A stretch of 64,000 nucleotides of DNA from positions 33,509,001-33,573,000 of the forward strand of contig NC_068564.1 in NCBI RefSeq assembly GCF_022201045.2, read 5' to 3'. Below the pieces are notes generated by a model. That model saw only the letters and a list, made by a program, of their open reading frames with translations, was not told the DNA's origin and did no database searches. The position numbers and the translations under genes are program-made. This document shows positions 34,944 to 48,839 of the stretch, piece after piece. The first letter of the stretch is position 1. Each line of letters starts with the position of its first letter. This stretch comes from Citrus sinensis (taxonomy: Eukaryota; Streptophyta; Magnoliopsida; Sapindales; Rutaceae).

Positions 34944-37900
34944 ATGTTAAGCGCGTTGAGTCACGCGCAAGCTCTCAGCTTCTTCTCCCATTCCTTCCTT
35001 TGCCTTTCCACTTCGCCCAAAACAGCTCGTTCGGCTCCCGCCATGTCAGCTTCCGTCGTCCGAATCGTCATCGTCGGAGACGTCGTGAGTTTCCTTCTTT
35101 CTGTAACGGTCATAATTCAAAATTTTCTTTTTTTTTAATATAGTTATTGTTTTTTCTGAAGCATGACGATTGGGATTTACAAGAAGACTCGAAAGCACTT
35201 CAGCTACTGAAGGTACTTTCACCCCATCTTTTTTTCATCTTTTTATTTTTTTCCAATTTTTTTGTCAATGTTTTATTACTTATAATTATTATTGTCGTTT
35301 CTAATTTGTAAGAAAAGGGAAACGTTTTTGCCATCAAATTTCAGAGCTGTCTATGAGAATATTTGATTTTCATACCAAAAATATCTAATTTGATTGATGG
35401 TCAAAAATAAATATAATTTAGCGGTCTTAAAAGGAAACCTAAACGAGCCGGCTGTTTCAATTGGCATGTTGATTTATATGTTTGTTTTAAGTTTAAGCAA
35501 TGCTAGTGCTTCTTTTTTAAGCTTAGTTCAACATTTTCAATTAATTTTTACATAAACATGTCTAATTGAGTTTTTGTTGAAATGCAGCCGGACTTGGTGC
35601 TATTTACAGGCATGTTCTCATCTCCGTTTTTGTTCATTAACCTGATTTTGTTGGGTGCCTGTATTTTCGTTTTCTTTTCTGATGGCTTCATTCTCTTTGC
35701 ACCAATGCCAATGGGTGATGTAAGCATATGTTTGGGATTGAGTGCTGCAGAATGAATTCACTTGCCATCAAATTTAATTGGCTGACTGCTTGGTAAATAT
35801 TAGCTATCATGAGATTGAGCATGCACCGAACACTTTAATTGTTGTGCTTTCAAAGTCAAGCACACGGTTACAGACATATCCAAGAAGTGAGGACAAACAT
35901 TTATGGAAAACATTTCCATTTCAGATAACACTCTTTTGATTGCTGGTGGAGATTTCTTACACATTTGAACTTGTCTGTTTAAAAGGACAGGCCATGTCTG
36001 ATTAATTGTCTTTTGCGCCCATATAATGGGCACAATATAGTTTTTTGTTTTTTTTTCCTTTTCAATAAAACTATATTTCTCATTATTTGATTTGTTTTTT
36101 TCCTTTCCCCCTTCTTTGACTCATTTAGGTGATTTTGGTAATGAGAATGTTGAAATAGTTCAAAGTGTAGCAGAACTTGAATTTCCTAAAGCAGTTATTT
36201 TGGGAAATCATGATTCCTGGAAGACTCAGGAGTTTTCGGGAAAGTAAGTTAAACGCTCTTTTGGTCTGTCATAAGAAAATGTTTCACTTACCTTCTTGTA
36301 AGTTCATTATTCTTCTTAAACTTCTGTGGACTTGAAACATTTTAAATTCAGTAATGTGTTTGGTTGCTTCTCTTTTTGTTATGCTTACCAGAAAATAATT
36401 TGCTGTAAGAAATTCTTAGGAGAATTATTATCTAAAATATCCTTTATATAAATGTCAGGAAGAAGGATGGCGTCCAACTCCAGCTGGAATGGTGAGCTTA
36501 ACTTATACCTAAGACTGTCTAGTTTTCTTGATTGGTTACTTATAATTTTATTAGAATATCTCTCTTCTTTTTTATATGTTTTAAATATTCCTTCAAATCT
36601 ATGATTATTTTTTCTCACATTTGTGACTGAGATTACACTAAAATACATGTAAATGCATCTGCCCTCACTCTGCTCTGTTATCAGTTCCTTCTCTTCAGCC
36701 CCTCACCACCTCACCTCCCCCCTCTCTTTCTCCCCCTTTTCATTTGCTGGAAAAACAAATTTTACCAGAAACCTTTTGAGTACGCCATAGATTTGGTAGG
36801 TTGTTAAATGAGAGAAAACGTTTGTCTGAATGGTTGCTCGTTGCTTTAACTGCTTGAAAATTTGGCCAGAAATAATTATGGGATCTCATCAATTGGGGCC
36901 ACATCACAGGAAAATGTTACATCTTGAGGAATACTTGTTTTTTTGTTCTCTTGTTATGCAGCCTTTTCCGCTATTGGTTTATTACAAGAGATGCAAGTGT
37001 GCGGACTATAGCATGTTACATGCCATATATTAAACTGTTGAAACATTTAAGCAATTTGGTTGGTAATGACAATAATTTTGGCCATAATCAGTCTTGGAGA
37101 GGAGCATGTAGCTTATCGGCGTCTGGACTTTCCTACTTTGAAACTCAGCATTGTCGGTGGACGCCCATTTTCATGTGGAGGGCAGCAGATATTTCGTAAA
37201 AGGCTTCTATCTGTGAGGTTTGTAATGCACTAGGAATCTTACTGCTAAAGATATCCATTCTTTTGACCTTATTTTCATTCATCAACATGGCACTTTCATT
37301 TATACTTACAAAAATAAGAAAGATACTTCACTCTGTTGACTCTTCAGATACACTTGAATCTTTTCAGGTTATTTGTTGAATTGTAAATTTTTGTAAATTT
37401 CATAATGCCTTTTTACGAGTTAAAAAAAAAAAAGCCTTGTTAGCTTTTGCTTCAATGATGTGATTACTTGGATTTATAATTGTAAAGCGATTAACATTTT
37501 CTATCATGTGCAAGGCCATCAACAACTTGTGTGATGCAGCTGTGAGATTCATTTATATGGAGTCTTCTTGTTCTAGTTATTTTGAAATATTTTTGCCACT
37601 AACCAACTTGAATGTTCTTTTAGGTATGGGGTCCAAGATATGGATGAAAGTGCCAAGAGGATCTATAAGGCTGCATTGGGTACACCAGATGATCATTTGG
37701 TTATACTACTTGCACATAATGGACCCTCAGGTATATTGTCCGGCTAAACATTTTTTGATTCATCTGTTAGGTAAATTAAACTCTTACTATTGAAAAATAT
37801 TGGAATCTGCAGGTCTTGGTTCTGAACCGAATGATATATGTGGAAAAGACTGGGGGTTTGGAGGTGGTGACCATGGTGATCCAGGTAATTTTCTTAGGGT

Positions 37901-38590
37901 CTCCCATGGGTGCATTATTCTCTGTCTAGTGACATCGCTAAATATATGACATATCAAGGCCATGATAGGTGGCCCTCTGAATGTGGAATTGACTATTTCA
38001 GTAATCAAACTGTTCTACCTTGTGGAACAATGCCATTATTTTGTTGGGTTTGGTGGCTTGCTGTGATTGGCACTAATAGTTTACACCAATTAAGGGAAAG
38101 AGACAATCTATACCTTATATAACATGGATTTTCTTCTTCTACTCTAGAATGAAATAATGTTGTCACTTTTCAACCTACTATGTTTACAAGTGCATCTTCT
38201 GGTGCAGATCTTGCACAAGCCATATCCCTTTTAAAAGAGACTACTAAACTCTGTATCCCACTGGTCGTGTTCGGTCACATGCATAAAGAGCTAGCGTATG
38301 GAAATGGTCTGCGAAAAATGATTGTGGTTGGAGCTGACAGCACCATATACCTCAATGGGGCCATTGTTCCCAGAGTAAAGAGACTAATTGATGAACAAGG
38401 AGCTGACAGCAGCTCTGTGAGTAACAAAACCTCATTTTTGAGACCTGATTCAAAAGGCACAGTTCGGGCCTTCACTGTAGTTGAAATCTTGGATGGAAGA
38501 ATAGATAAAATTGCAGAAAGATGGATTATTGTTGTTGGGGACACAACCACATTACAAGAGGAGCATATATTATTCAAATACAGCAGCTAG
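34944..38590 (+). CDS. Calcineurin-like metallophosphoesterase (cyanobacterial/plant type)
   Basis: Nine exons: 34944-35084, 35162-35212, 35588-35609, 36129-36243, 36459-36491, 37092-37217, 37624-37730, 37813-37884, 38208-38590 (1050 nt, 349 residues, frame kept throughout). All metal-binding motifs of the superfamily are present: GDVHD (Asp46, His48), GDFGNEN (Asp73), GNHD (98-100), AHNGP (His194) and GHMH (246-248). The Ser/Ala/Thr-rich first 33 residues before MSASVVR look like a plastid transit peptide (inference). LDFPTLKLSIVGGRP and GFGGGDHGDPDLAQA recall the TIGR04168-type family shared with cyanobacteria; its substrate is unknown to me. Exon 3 is only 22 nt and is followed by a GC-AG intron. 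A fragment of exon 6 and its intron is duplicated at 23595-23841. Confidence 0.9.
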
Positions 38591-39779
38591 GTTTCACCAT
38601 GACTTAAGGTTTAGTTGAAAAGAAAAGGGTTTAGGTTGAGTCACTTTGTATTATTGCCACTTCAAAGTGCATCTAGACTGGATACCAACTTTTTAAGCAC
38701 AATCTATGAGATGTAATGTTTACCCGGTAGTAATACAAAATTCCTTCTACATTCATTTGACCAATTTCTAACAGATTTAGATCCAATTGAGCCCAAGAAT
38801 TTCTGCTTGTTGCCTGTGTCTATTGCTTCAGCTTATTTAACAGTGAGAAAGCTGGTGTTTTGCTTAAGGCTCCCTAGCTAAGCTTGAGCCTTGTTGAAAA
38901 TTTTTGTTGATGATTTAGTGGCTGACTACGCTTTTATTAGGTGATTGAAACCCTTTTTCAAAACAATAAAGAATGAAAAGGTGTTGTTTCACATGAAAGT
39001 GATGATTCATTGATTTCCTAGATTTCTTCAATCAGATAATTACACAAAAGGAGGTCATAGTTCAACAACTCATGTTATCATAATTCCGTGGACTCCTTTC
39101 TTTTTTCTGTTATAATTATTTATTTTAGACCTTGGTTGGTCAGGTTGCCTTTAGTCATCTTTAAGTCATTAACTTTTCTTCTTTTTACGAGGGCACCAAC
39201 TTCCAAGCATTCCCAGGGCTTTTTGACTTGAGTCTTTGCCTTTGGAATGAAGCTTACTCCCACCATTGAAACGATGACAATCATGATGATAATAATAATT
39301 TTTTTTATTGAAATTAATATATATTATTTATTTTTTATTTTTTATGATAAATAAAAATTTCTTAACACTGTAATTTTATAGTATTATTTTTATTTTTAAA
39401 TTTATTTTGATTCAGATTTCTTATTTATTAAATAAACCATATAAATAAAAATAAAAAATTATAATTTCGGTGTAAAAAAATAATAATAATTTTATTTTTT
39501 ATTTTTTTAGAAAAAATATATATTTTACATTTTTTATATAAAATATCAAATGAATGATTTATTTGAGCCTCATTTTTCCTAAATTTTTTATGTTAGGGGA
39601 ATTATTAATTATTAGAAAAATTAATAAGGGATAAATAGTATTTATTAATTTCAATAAGAAAATAAAAAAATCTAAATAATAAAACATTTGAAAAAAAGCG
39701 TCACATTTTTAACAAGTTGTTTTGAAGTCAGCTTGTGCCGGCATGGCATTAGTCACAGAAATCTGAGCAGCGATGATAG

Positions 39780-39889
39780 CAAGTTTCATATTTCTTAAAT
39801 TCTTAAAATCATTCATTCATTATTAATATGCAAGTTTCATATTTCTTAAGTTCTTAAAATCATTCATTCATTCATTCATTATTAACATG
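39780..39889. repeat. Tandem duplication of a 51-59-bp unit
   Basis: Two adjacent copies start CAAGTTTCATATTTCTTAA. They differ by two substitutions and by the number of ATTC units. Confidence 0.8.
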
Positions 39890-41423
39890 CAAGTTTCAAC
39901 TTTCCTTGTTCAAACCTTCACCATTAATTTCTAGAACAGGAAGGAAGCAAGGAACATTATTGCCTGATATGTAACTTCATCATCTACAATTGGAAAAACA
40001 TCATCTTTATTGAATTGGGTTGGTTATCATTTATTAGGTCCCCAGCTCTTCATTCATTTTTCGACATGTATTAAGGTCCCCTACTTGTTGATGCATATGA
40101 GGTCCCCCACTTTGTCAAGTAATTTTCTTCGTCACCTAACTTAATTGTCATACCCAACCATCAATCTTGTTTTTACCATATCTTAACTTAACCCACCAAT
40201 CCATTGTCTCAATTTCTTGCATTACAAATTATATAGGTTTGGCTCTCAATAGTTTTGGGATAAATTTATCATTAAAAGAAAGTTTATATTTCAAGTCTAA
40301 GATCTGCTATACTATTTTTACCAGTAATAATAATTTAGTGTTTGATATTATTCACATTAAAATATACAATATTATTATGTGGTATTGTTCAATAAATCTA
40401 CAATCTCAACATTTATAAAATAACTTTGTGTATGTAGTTGGTCACTAATTGTTGTTGTTGGGTGGGGCCGTGGGGGGTTGTTGAAGAAGAAGAAGCGGGA
40501 AAAGGAGAATGGAAAGAAATTGCATTTCAAATTAGGAAACAGTTAGTTACAAGCAAATTGCATTAAAAGCCAGCAATGTGTGAGGTAAAAGTAAGAAGAA
40601 GAATTACAGAGACAATATCAATAAAATGGTCAAAGTTAATGAAAGAAAGTTACGGGAAGGACCAAAGTGACCAAACAAAACTCCCCCATTGACTCTCTTA
40701 CTAGTTCCGTAATAAAATTTGCTGAGACAATACAAAGCAAAAGGTAAAGAATGTCCGACTGTGATTCTGAATTCTGAGTTTCTTTGTTTTTGACTCCTCT
40801 CTTCAAAAATCCCCCGCAGCCTTTGACTGAATCTCAGCCCTCCATCTTAGCTCTTTTCTTTTCTTTTTTTTCTCTTCTTTTCTGTTGCCTCCGTCGCTGA
40901 AATCTTCTTTTTCTTTATTTTATTTATTTATATTATTGTTTTAATAATAGTTGTTAGCTAGCCACTAGTTTTCCAACTCAGAGTTTAATCTCAAATTCTC
41001 AAGGCCACTGGGTTTCAGGAGGAAAGTGTGCCCGTTTTGAATAAAGAGGACATCCGCATTTGTATATGCTCTGCCTCAAATGTCAATACTACCCCTCTTT
41101 ATTTTGTGTGAGACTGTGACCCTCACAGCAAACTATCCTTGTATCCCTCGTCACATGCATACATACGTAGAAGAAAGTGAACTTTACTTGGCTATAGGAC
41201 TATTCTAATTAGCATTTATGCTATTTTTATTCAAGATTATTTTATTTATGAAATCTTCCATTCACATAAATATTTATGAATTTTATCAAGTCTTTTTCAT
41301 GTTCTGCATGGTGAAATCCTTTAATTAATTATTTTATTTATTTTTAATTAAAAAACAAAAACGAAGAAAGAGATTAGTGGAAGGACGAACGAGACTTCTG
41401 GACAAGGTGGTGTCACATCTAGT

Positions 41424-41454
41424 TAAAAAAAAAAAAAAAGAGAGAGAGAGAGAG
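41424..41454 (+). repeat. Poly-A and (GA)n tract in the ABHD17-like leader
   Basis: A run of about 16 A passes directly into GA repeats, about 500 bp upstream of the ATG at 41950. It probably lies in the 5' untranslated region or proximal promoter. Confidence 0.6.
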
Positions 41455-41949
41455 AAGGCTGTACAGATCATCATGCCTTCATTTTTTTCTGTTTCCAAAA
41501 AAACAAAAAATCAGTTTCTATTTTTATTTCATGGCTCATCGTTTCATCTTCTCCCACTTCCAGCTCACCCGCTTAGATCGGATCCATTCTCTCCCTAACC
41601 TTTAATCTCTTCCTCCTCAACTTGCATTCCCTTTTCATCATCCCCAGTTTTTTTTTAAAAAAAAAAAATCAACCAAAATTCACCATACCCAAATAACACT
41701 TTAGCAAAGAAAACAAAAACAAGCATACATAGACATATGAAGTGAGAAGATTGAAGCTTTTCTCATATTCACTCACCAAAATCATATCTTTCTCTGTCAA
41801 AATTGAAGCTCTTGTTTTTTTTTCCTCCCCCTGTGTGAATTTGCATGTTGTGTTGTAGAAGATAAATGAAATTGTTGTCACTGTTTCCATTATTATTATT
41901 GTGTTGTGTTGGTGAATACATAAACATAGAAGGGTGAGTAATAAATAAT

Positions 41950-44035
41950 ATGGGAATTGTAACGTCAAGTGTGGCAGCAAAGTTTGCATTTTTTCCACCA
42001 GACCCACCAACGTATGGTGTGAGCAGAGAAGAAGATGGGAGGCTTGTGTTCTCAGGGGTCACAGCTGATAAGAACATGGATTGTCATTTGTTGGAAACTA
42101 AAAATGGCAACAAAATTGTTGCTACGTTTTGGAGACACCCTTTTGCCAGGTTCACTTTGTTGTATTCTCATGGTAATGCTGCTGATTTAGGACAGATGCT
42201 CGAGCTTTTCATTGAGCTTAGAGCTCACCTCAGAGTCAATATTATGAGGTACCCTTTTTCTTTCTTCTTTCTTTCTTTTCTTTTCTTTTTCCAAATTTTT
42301 TAATTCTTGTTTTCAGTTTCTTGGTGAGTTTTGCTTCTTCTGTTGTTGCTAATTTCATCATTTTCTGTTTGCAGTTTTTGTTGTAAATTGGTTAATTAGA
42401 TGCTTGATTTTTCTTTCTTTCTTTCTTTCTTTCTTTTTGGTTTGGGGGTATCTGTTATTTTGTTTGATTATGCGTTTCTCATTTTAATTTCTAAAGTCTC
42501 TTTGTCTTTGCACATTTTGGAATCATTTTATTTGTCAATTTTATTTTTCACTGGGAATACTAATAATTTAGACCCAAATTGTGATAGGTGATCGGTTAAT
42601 TATATGCTGCCGGCAACATGACGTTTTCCAGATTTTTTTTTTTTTCTTCTATATTACAAGTTTTCGACTCCTATGACTTGAACCCACCGAAAAAGAACAG
42701 TCAAAAGTTTGATATAGCAGTCTAGTTGAAACTTGAAGGACTAATGGCTTAGAAATATTACCCCTCCTTTTTTTTTTTGGTCTGAATTTATTGGATTCAT
42801 TTTGTGGTCAATAATTCAATATAACATGTATATTGGTATCTTAATAATTCACACGCACCTCTTGATTGTTTTTGTTATGTTTAATCATTTCCTCAATGAG
42901 CATACGGTGGGATTACTCAGCATTTTTTCTTTCCTGATATTTTGCAGTTATGATTATTCAGGATACGGAGCATCCACTGGGAAGGTAAATTTATTAAAAA
43001 AAAACGAAAAAAGAAAAAAACTATTGTTGATTTGCAAATCTAATATAGCTTTGCTTTAACTCCTTGCTTCCAAAAATTTTTCTGATTAGTGGTTATTTTT
43101 GTATTGTAATAGCCATCTGAATTCAACACATATTACGACATAGAGGCTGTGTACAATTGTTTGAAAAGAGAATATAATGTAAAGCAAGAGGAGCTGATTT
43201 TATACGGCCAATCTGTTGGAAGTGGGCCCACACTGCACTTGGCTTCTCGTTTACAGAAGTTGAGAGGTGTCGTACTACATAGCGCTATCCTTTCAGGCAT
43301 ACGGGTCTTGTATCCTGTGAAAATGACATTGTGGTTCGACATTTACAAAGTAAGTTTAACTTGCATATTTCGTTGTACAACTTGTTTTGCTGTAAGCTTA
43401 TTTTTTTGGTTTTGTATTTGAGATGCTCTGTTCATATTTTACAGAACATAGACAAAATTCGACATGTCAATTGCCCTGTTCTGGTTATACATGTAAGCGT
43501 TCTTCTTTCCTTAACCATCTTGATTAGTTTCTTGCATGGTTTACCATTGATATAGCAGATGCCAATTGAATTTCATTTCTTGTCAGTCTTTAAATGCAAT
43601 TTAGTTTCATTCGTAGGCACATATACACACATCATCTAATTACTTCTTCACACTGATGATTTCGATTTTGTCTGATCAATGTCAATATTTTTTTTGTTTC
43701 AATGCTTATGGATCTATATCTGTTAGTTCTAAGCTGTTAGTGAAAAAGCACTTTTGTTGATCAAACATTTGCAGGGAACAAATGATGACATTGTTGATTT
43801 GTCGCATGGGAAGCGTTTATGGGAATTATCGAAGGAAAAATACGATCCCTTATGGGTCAAAGGTGGGGGTCACTGTAACCTCGAAACATATCCGGAATAC
43901 ATTAAACACTTGCGCAAGTTCATAAATGCAATGGAGAAACTCTCTATCACAAGACCAGCTAATAAACAGCTCACTTCTACCTCAAGTATGACAGAAGTTA
44001 AACACAATAAGTGCTTGAGATTCGGGAAAAGATAG
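41950..44035 (+). CDS. ABHD17-type alpha/beta hydrolase (acyl-protein thioesterase-like)
   Basis: Five exons: 41950-42248, 42948-42984, 43113-43349, 43445-43492, 43775-44035 (882 nt, 293 residues). The catalytic triad is visible: Ser146 in GQSVGSG, Asp211 in GTNDDIVD and His240 in [18 protein letters not shown] forms the oxyanion region. The N-terminus MGIVTSS, with Gly2 and Ser6, fits N-myristoylation, and [15 protein letters not shown] is the family signature. Animal ABHD17 enzymes remove palmitate from membrane proteins. The plant relatives are thought to do likewise (family knowledge); the substrate here is not shown. A 37-nt second exon is conserved in phase. The C-terminal extension after FINAMEKL is polar and short. 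Confidence 0.92.
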
Positions 44036-47000
44036 CTGTGGATAAGTAGGGAATCAAGACAGTTGAGCTTCTTTGCAAGTTCAGGTCATCTCCAGGAATA
44101 TGTTTCTCCAGGCAAGCTTCATATATTTACCAGGATTGGCAACAGATAGGAATTGTAGAAACCCTGTTTGATCCAGGTGTTCTTCGGATTACTAATGCTG
44201 AGGTAGGGAGCTCATGCGCTCATCTTTACCATTGGTGTGGTGATGTGTTGTGTGATAATCCAACTGAATGTCTGCTGCTTGATCTGTACTTTCACATGCC
44301 ACGTACCAGAGATGGTTTATGTAAAAACTGTCAGCAGTGTCAGAAAAGAAAAAGAATACATGGGTTACTTTCGTTTGCGTGCATCCTGAATAAATTAGCC
44401 TATCCTGCTTCCCTCTCCGCGATTGATATATGATATAACATGTCGCCTTTCTTTGTGCATTTCATCTTGCCCTCAACCGCAGCATGTTTTTATGTTTCTC
44501 CGTTGGTGGCTCGACGCATATTTTAGACTTGGTAGCATTCAGAATTAGCTGTAAACTGAATCTCTGAAGGTCGGCAAAATGCAGCAGTCAGGGAGCCTTC
44601 AAAATCTGTGGATCGCCCAAATTCATCGAATACATGGCGGCCTAATATTTTTAGATATAAATTTATGAACTGATCGAGATGAGACGACAAATACAACCCA
44701 CTAACGCTACCTTATGAAGTATAATTATATACGTTTAGGCTTGTTCAGATCGTTGTCAATTCTATAGAACGTATTTGTTTATCCGGTGATATGCGATAAG
44801 TCAGTATTTTCACTCACAATAATGCGAATTTGTTTTGCATACGAAGAAAAGAGACTCGACTACATAATTTGATATTCTTTTGCCAGAATTATACATCCCA
44901 AACTAGTAAGAGGGCGTGTGTTAGATAAGGATGAAGTTGTCTATCACTTTTTTAAACTTTGTCAAATGAAAAAGGTAACAACAGAATATACAACCATAGA
45001 AAAAGCTCAAATTAAACACGAAAGTAGAAGGCTTTTTAATGGTTTTGATGGGTAGTGTCCTGTAGCCCTCTCCAGCTTTGCCTCTTTTGAGCAAGACAAA
45101 TTATCAGTCAGCATTGACTACTTTTTTGTTTCATGATCTTCACATGGTTTGTCAGCATTAAAAGCATAACTTGTTACCAACTTTGGAGCATTTCATATAA
45201 AAATAACAAAAAGTGAGTATCCCAATTCTTTTCTATTGGGCTTGGCTACACACAACACACTAGTTGTAGCCTTTTAGAGATGGACCTGATCTTATGAAAT
45301 CTTAAGCATAACTTAAAATTAAGGGGAAAAATAAAGAAAAGATAATAATAAAAGACTGTGAGAGAGGAATTATTATCACAGTGGTTCCCTAGAACAATAT
45401 ATGGTTCCATGATTGAATTAATATAAAATATCTAAACGAATTAATCATTGCAAAGGCTAATTATTTCCCGTTTGAAAAGTATGGCCAATGATATTATAGT
45501 TGATTGGTTTAATCCATTAACTTTATGCAATGATAATTTACTCTTTCCACTCAGTTGTTGAAAACCTTGGAGAAATCTTTTCTTCCTGATGCTACTTGTT
45601 ATATCCATGTTGCCACGGTGGTATGGTATCGTGCAATTTTGTCATTTTATGTCTCCGTCGTTAGATTATCCAATGGCTGAAATTAAAAAATTTTACTTCA
45701 GAACAATAGCTTATCTAATTTTCAAGGACATATTAATCGGTTGGTATTCTGAATGGACTATAATAAAAATATATTGAAATCATAATCAAAATAATATGTT
45801 CACTTTACTGTATAAATTAGACTAGAATAAGTTGTTTTTCCATTTATATGTTTATTTTATCTAAAAATTGGAATGTATTGTTACAAGTTGCCAAAAATAT
45901 CCTTAGTTAATCATTGTCTTAGTATTATTATTATTATTTATAATAATAGTAACAGTAATAGCGATAAAAATAACAATAATGATAGTAATAATAATAATGT
46001 TAATACTACTAGTCTACTAATAGTAATAATAACATAATTGGCACATAAGATATAGATGATTCGTCATTTATCATTTTTTTAAAAACGACATGTCATTCTT
46101 GAGATAAGAAAATGGATGACATATCTTACTTACTTATAATTTAAATGACTAACACGCGTAAATAGTATGCTATATATAACTCGTCAGTTATATTTCAAAC
46201 ACAAATTACAAGTCATTAGATGTATTATTATAAAGACGACTTGATGTCTCATTATTTTCTTGACAAATGAAGCATCGTCTAATTAATAATAATAACTATT
46301 ATTATAAATATTCTTCATCATCATCATCATCATCACTATTATTGTTGTTGTAGTATGGGTTTAAAGGTACCTCTCACAGTTGGGGCCCTCCCAAAGATAT
46401 CTCGTGGTTAAGACCAAAAAAAGAATAAAAATCATAACAGTAACAATAATTTAACAATATTTTTAATTAAGAAAAAAGTGGAATTATGAAATTTGGGTGG
46501 GATAAAATAGAGAGTTTATGGAACTTGATGTCTAACACAACATGGGAATAAAGTTCCCATTTTTTAATCCTAAAAAACACCTCCACGTGTTTCATTCCGA
46601 TTCTCGTTTCTATTTAAACAAGTAAATATCATCAATTATTCTCATTTTGAATTCCAATTCCCCAACCTCTCAAGTAAACAAACCATTAAGATATTGGCAA
46701 ATCTTTTTCTAATTCAATTTGAAAGGCCTTATAACAAATTTCATAGATAAAATTGGAGAAATATTGTTAGGGATTTAACTCGTTGTGTGTTTACAATTGT
46801 AAGAAAGCTGAAGGACAAAATTTGTGGTATGTTAACACAGTGGCAAATTGATAGGCATTCACATGTATGAGCTCATTATAAAAAAGAAATAAAAATAAAA
46901 AAATAAAGTGAAGGTGAGAGCTGTATATTTCATTTTTTTAATCAAATATTTTATTTATAAATATATATATAGGGTGGAAATAAAATAGGTATTTATATTT

Positions 47001-47842
47001 TTTCAATTTTAAACAATCCTAGACTAAAAGATTATTTTCACTTCTATGTATATATTACAGGAGTAACACTAAACATCTTAATATTTAGGTCTCAAATAAT
47101 ATGATATTTATCTATTAGATAGTGGTTAAGTAATTTTACAAGTCATAAAATTTATCATTTAATAAATAAGTGACACATGATATTAGAACTTAAGTTGGAA
47201 TTCACATGTTAGGATCTCTAATATTATTGTAATTCCATATTTAAAGATATTTTTGAAATGATGCGAAAGCATTTATTTGTAGAAACACTTTTAATAGAAA
47301 AAAAAAACTGGGTTTCTTTAGAGAGTAAAAAAACATGGGAAATAAGAAAGTTGTGGAAGTGAAGACTGAACACACATTGAAATAATAAAAAACAAAAAGG
47401 AATTCAATGTCAAGAAAATATTAAAAACATAGAAAAATATAATTAGAAGCTTCATATTATGCATTGATTAAATGCATATGATATGCCAGTCGATTTTATA
47501 TGTATTGACTTTAGAGATCGCGAGAACAACAAGACTCGTTCGCATGTAGCTTAACTAGGGAAAATTTTTTATGCTCATTAATGCAAGACCTAAAATTAAA
47601 CACGTGCAATGTATTTATAGAAATGGAGTATTAAAAAAGAAACTGAGACAGTCAAAATTCGATGTTAAGGTATGCAATTTAAACAATTGCGAACAATTGA
47701 ATTGCTTGCACATTGTACCCACATAAGCCACCATGGTCTCTCACTATTTCCTGAAACATAGATAATCAGATTAATTAATTATTCATTTCATTGAAAAAAG
47801 TTTATGAAATCAAACTTATAAAGTATTGTAATATTTCCACTT

Positions 47843-47879
47843 AGAAGAAGAAGAAGAAGAAGAAGAAGAAGAAGAAGAG
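47843..47879. repeat. (AAG)n microsatellite
   Basis: About twelve AAG units in a row in intergenic DNA. Confidence 0.85.
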
Positions 47880-48839
47880 CAAAAAACTATAAGAGTTGGT
47901 GGGGATTGAAGTACGGGATGGCTTGTTAGATCACTTGCCAAACGGCTAAAACCCTTGTAAAAATCTAACTTGAATTACTTTTACCATCTAAAAACATAAA
48001 CTATATCAATATGAAAATCATTCAATACTATCGATCGAGATGTTTGTGATCATGCCGTAGTGGATGGCAACCTCCATTGATTAATAGCTAAAAGTTTTGG
48101 AAAAAGCATGTTATTTTATAGGAAAAATTATATTAATTTTAAGTTAGTGTTTGACTACTTCTGTCTGTGGCCCAGCTTAATAAAATAAAAATCTTCTATT
48201 ACTATAATGTGATCTCTTGTTTTCTAAGGAATAAATAATTAGATTTTGATTACAAATCAATAACGACGTCAATCATTTAGTATTTTTCACTAGTTGATTA
48301 ATTTATTCCTAAAACCACTTTATCACTAATTCCAAAAATTTTCAATGACTACTGCCTTTCAAGTAATTAGGGCTCGGTTGTGGTTGCGTTCACTGCGTGA
48401 AGAGATTAGTTTGATTGTTAATTAAGGGTTGGATGTGATTAATGATCATGCGGAATCCAACTAAGCAATTAACAATTGAATCACCAAAGAACTTGATTAA
48501 GTTTTTTATTTTACACCCTTATCCATATAAAACTCTCTTTCCTTTCTTCCTTTCTAGTATTGAACTTTGACCTCATGTTACATTTAAGAAACGTATTGTA
48601 AACGTTAGTAAAATGAAGATCCATAAGAGTCAACTAGATAAAAATCTCGAGCATACACAAAAATGAACGGCAACCATTATTAGTACTACTATTATTATTT
48701 TTTTAATCATCATTTTAATAGGCAGATTCTGGAATCACACCTTAATTTTTTTTTTTAAATAACATTTGAATATTCTGAAATCACACCTTAACTTTACAAC
48801 CACATATGTAAAATGATAAATAATAAAAAAATATTTTAT

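Larger units (their letters stand above)
38591..41949. other. Intergenic region and ABHD17-like promoter/leader
   Basis: The first few hundred bases are the phosphoesterase 3' end. The middle (39290-39700) is extremely AT-rich. A 50-60-bp tandem duplication lies at 39780-39889. From about 41380 on, the sequence looks like a 5' leader, with C/T-rich stretches and A-tract/GA repeats. No supported gene was found. Confidence 0.45.

Noticed and set aside
36661..37033. A possible extra exon of the phosphoesterase in the long intron 5
   Set aside because: The local open frame has no homology to the family, and exons 5 and 6 already join in frame at conserved residues (LQLECLGEEHV).
47843..47879. 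Regular repeats considered as a CRISPR-like array
   Set aside because: It is a plain AAG microsatellite without spacers. Nothing in this eukaryotic window resembles a CRISPR array.
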